A DNA stretch of 24,246 nucleotides from Microcaldota archaeon (GTDB lineage: Archaea > Micrarchaeota > Micrarchaeia > Anstonellales > Anstonellaceae): contig JAOAKE010000008.1 of the NCBI GenBank assembly GCA_026413805.1, forward strand, positions 1 through 24,246. Reading direction: 5' to 3'. The notes beneath the pieces are model-generated. The model searched no databases, was not told where the DNA came from, and saw nothing but the letters and a program-made list of their open reading frames with translations. How positions within the stretch are numbered: the stretch's first letter is position 1; each line of letters starts with the position of its first letter. This document shows positions 22,977 to 24,246 of the stretch, in pieces. The position numbers were made by a program, and so were the translations under genes.

Positions 22977-23576
22977 ATGGCAGAACAAGCACAAAAGAGG
23001 ACAAAGGTAGTTGACAAGTGGAAGCTGAAAAGCTGGTATTCTGTAATTGCGCCCGAAGCATTTGAATCCCGCGAAATATGCCAGATAGTCTCTGCTGATG
23101 AAGCAAATCTCCTAAACAGGAAGGTTCGCATAGGGCTTGGAGAAATGACTGGCAGCTTTTCGCAGTCTGCTGCCTACACCACCCTTTTCTTTCGTGTAAA
23201 AGAAGTAAAAGGAAAAACAGCCCACACTATATTTACTGGGCATGAGCTTGTCCCAGGCTATGTTCGCACCCTTGCCCGCAGGCGCAGGTCCATAATCCAC
23301 CAGGTAGATGACGTAATAACAAAAGACAATGTAAAAATCCGGATAAAGACAATCTGCATTACTGGGCTTAAAGTGAGCGAGGCAGTGCGCACTGATGTGC
23401 GCAAGGGAATCTCCGAGGCAGTGCAGTCTCTTGCAAAGCAGACAGACTTCAATACTCTCGTTCAAGAAATGGTTTTTGGAAAGCTTGCGGCTAAAATATA
23501 CAGCGCAATAAAGAAGATAGGGCCTATCAAGCGGGTTGAAATTCGCAAGAGCGAGCTTCACGAATCATTTTCCTGA
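22977..23576 (+). CDS. rps3ae: 30S ribosomal protein S3Ae (eS1)
   Basis: The 199-residue protein is eS1/S3Ae, a small-subunit protein found in archaea and eukaryotes and located near the mRNA exit channel. Characteristic stretches are VVDKWKLKSWYSVIAPEAF near the N terminus, the central HELVPGYVRTLARRRRS, and a C-terminal region ending KIGPIKRVEIRKSELHE. The start at 22977 is chosen from the Shine-Dalgarno spacing; 22971 would add two residues. It follows rpsO by 21 bases and is probably co-transcribed and subject to the same upstream control. Its last 50 bases overlap the end of an opposite-strand reading frame. Confidence 0.96.
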   Translation: MAEQAQKRTKVVDKWKLKSWYSVIAPEAFESREICQIVSADEANLLNRKVRIGLGEMTGSFSQSAAYTTLFFRVKEVKGKTAHTIFTGHELVPGYVRTLARRRRSIIHQVDDVITKDNVKIRIKTICITGLKVSEAVRTDVRKGISEAVQSLAKQTDFNTLVQEMVFGKLAAKIYSAIKKIGPIKRVEIRKSELHESFS

Positions 23577-23817
23577 TTTTTACTTCATTCTCCTCTTTTT
23601 TCTCCTCCTTCTTTTCAAGCCTGCCCTTTTCCCTTATAAAAACAATGTGCCCATCAACATGCTTGAAGCGCTTTGTGCGAGGCACCAATCCTCTTCCAAA
23701 TTTATGCGGAACTATCTTTCCCTTCTTTTTATACCCGTCTTCAGAGCATAATGCCTCGTAGAATCGCATGATTTCGTCTTTCCTTAATGTTGTGGTGTGC
23801 CTTGCAATCGCACACAT
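23527..23817 (-). CDS. Small charged protein, function unknown
   Basis: No family is recognised. The 96-residue protein begins MCAIARHTTTLRKDEIMRFY and has a basic middle with KIVPHKFGRGLVPRTKRFKH followed by VDGHIVFIREKG. It then has a highly charged helix rich in Glu and Lys and a tail ending CEFQPA. The start at 23817 is chosen because the TATA-like box at 23843-23850 is about 30 bases away on the leftward side. A shorter form from the ATG at 23769 would have 80 residues. The longer frame up to 24081 runs through the promoter and the next gene and is not credible. The 3' end overlaps S3Ae by 50 bases, which is long for a convergent pair. Support is moderate. Confidence 0.55.
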   Translation of the reverse strand: MCAIARHTTTLRKDEIMRFYEALCSEDGYKKKGKIVPHKFGRGLVPRTKRFKHVDGHIVFIREKGRLEKKEEKKEENEVKIRKMIREARSCEFQPA

Positions 23818-23842
23818 AGTCCCATTAATTTTTGCCAATCTT

Positions 23843-23850
23843 TTTATATT
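23843..23850. promoter_or_regulatory. Central TATA box shared by two divergent genes
   Basis: TTTATATT is a good archaeal TATA element centred at 23846.5, the midpoint of the 59-base gap between the ATGs at 23817 and 23877. Its centre is about 30 bases from each. Purine-rich GCGAGAAA precedes it on the leftward strand, like a BRE for that direction. Both transcripts would be almost leaderless. Confidence 0.55.
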
Positions 23851-23876
23851 TCTCGCTTTTAGATTAGCATGTGAAA

Positions 23877-24246
23877 ATGGCAAAAAGAATTCTGTTTGGG
23901 GAGCACACAAGCGCCGAAATTTCAAAGTTGGCAGGGCAGAAGAAAAGGCCAGTGGTGATATTGCCGATGGGCGCCCTTGAGGCGCATGGCGAGCATCTGC
24001 CTCTCTGGACAGATGCAATAACTCCCTACGAGCTTGCCAAGCGCGTTGCACTGCGCACAAATTCGCTTGTGCTTCCGCCAATAAACTATGGCTTTTGCTA
24101 CACCTTGCGCCCTTGGGCAGGCACTGTCAGCCTAAAGTCGCGCACCTTTGCACTGACAATACGGGACATCACACGCGAGCTTGTCCGCAATGGATTTGAC
24201 CGCATCCTTTTTCTCAACGGGCACGGCGCAAACTCAACGATAGCAG
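23877..24246 (+). CDS. Creatininase-family amidohydrolase, 5' part only
   Basis: The first 123 codons are present and the gene runs off the window. The protein begins MAKRILFGEHTSAEI. It carries the metal-binding region PMGALEAHGEHLPLWTD, with Glu, His and Asp ligands of the creatininase family, and later FLNGHGANS, a strong family signature. Archaeal members include ArfB, the formamide hydrolase of riboflavin and F420 biosynthesis, and other members include MftE-type peptidases. The visible part does not decide between them. The ATG at 23877 lies 30 bases from the shared TATA box and lacks a clear ribosome site, which suggests leaderless initiation. Confidence 0.9.
   Translation, partial: MAKRILFGEHTSAEISKLAGQKKRPVVILPMGALEAHGEHLPLWTDAITPYELAKRVALRTNSLVLPPINYGFCYTLRPWAGTVSLKSRTFALTIRDITRELVRNGFDRILFLNGHGANSTIA

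Noticed and set aside
23818..24081. Long leftward frame (to 24081) as a 184-residue protein
   Set aside because: It would run through the shared promoter and the 5' part of the creatininase-family gene; only the part from 23817 has a promoter at the right distance.

Overview
The window is chromosomal DNA from an archaeon. It encodes both subunits of the archaeal family-D DNA polymerase (PolD), both subunits of topoisomerase VI, the archaeal KH protein of the Pno1/Dim2 type, archaeal-type valyl-tRNA synthetase, ribosomal proteins S15 and S3Ae, UPF0147 and a SAMP/TtuA-like sulfur-transfer pair. Genes are tightly packed, with many overlapping or abutting ends. Start codons often lie about 25-30 bases after a TATA-like box, as expected for leaderless archaeal transcripts. 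The compactness and the presence of [FeFe]-hydrogenase maturases (hydE, hydG) suggest a DPANN-type lineage such as Diapherotrites or Micrarchaeota. That placement is an inference; no rRNA gene is present to test it.

Layout. 1-337: no protein gene. It holds two perfect copies of a 66-bp tandem repeat, each predicted to fold into a hairpin capped by a GCAA tetraloop, then the 3' half of a tRNA whose 5' half is not in the window, then a promoter. 338-5533: a rightward replication block of UPF0147, PolD small subunit and PolD large subunit. 5526-6179 (leftward): a divergent methyltransferase-like protein. 6282-9274 (rightward): pno1-like KH gene, hydE and hydG, closely spaced and probably one transcript. 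9322-10359 (leftward): Sua5. 10410-11600: an MFS transporter, divergent from Sua5 across a 50-base gap with one central TATA element. 11738-14524: topoisomerase VI B and A. 14521-15678 (leftward): a ubiquitin-like sulfur carrier followed by a TtuA/Ncs6-type tRNA thiolase. 15720-18630 (rightward): a secreted, membrane-anchored transglutaminase-like protein and a metallo-beta-lactamase-fold hydrolase. 18632-19447 (leftward): an UppP-type polyprenyl-diphosphate phosphatase. 19505-23576 (rightward): valS, a small two-helix membrane protein, then rpsO (S15) and rps3ae; rpsO is preceded by a leader that can fold into a four-stem cloverleaf. 23527-23817 (leftward): a small charged protein. 23877 to the end: the start of a creatininase-family amidohydrolase.

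Most genes are replication, translation and tRNA-modification housekeeping. The items I consider most worth following are: (1) the hydE-hydG pair, with complete catalytic cysteine motifs, placed directly after an archaeal ribosome-biogenesis gene and without hydA or hydF in view; (2) the cloverleaf-forming leader upstream of archaeal rpsO, a candidate autoregulatory RNA; (3) the isolated tRNA 3' half next to structured tandem repeats, which could be an intron-containing tRNA, a split tRNA or an integration scar; and (4) a recurring design in which one TATA box between divergent genes appears able to serve both directions.
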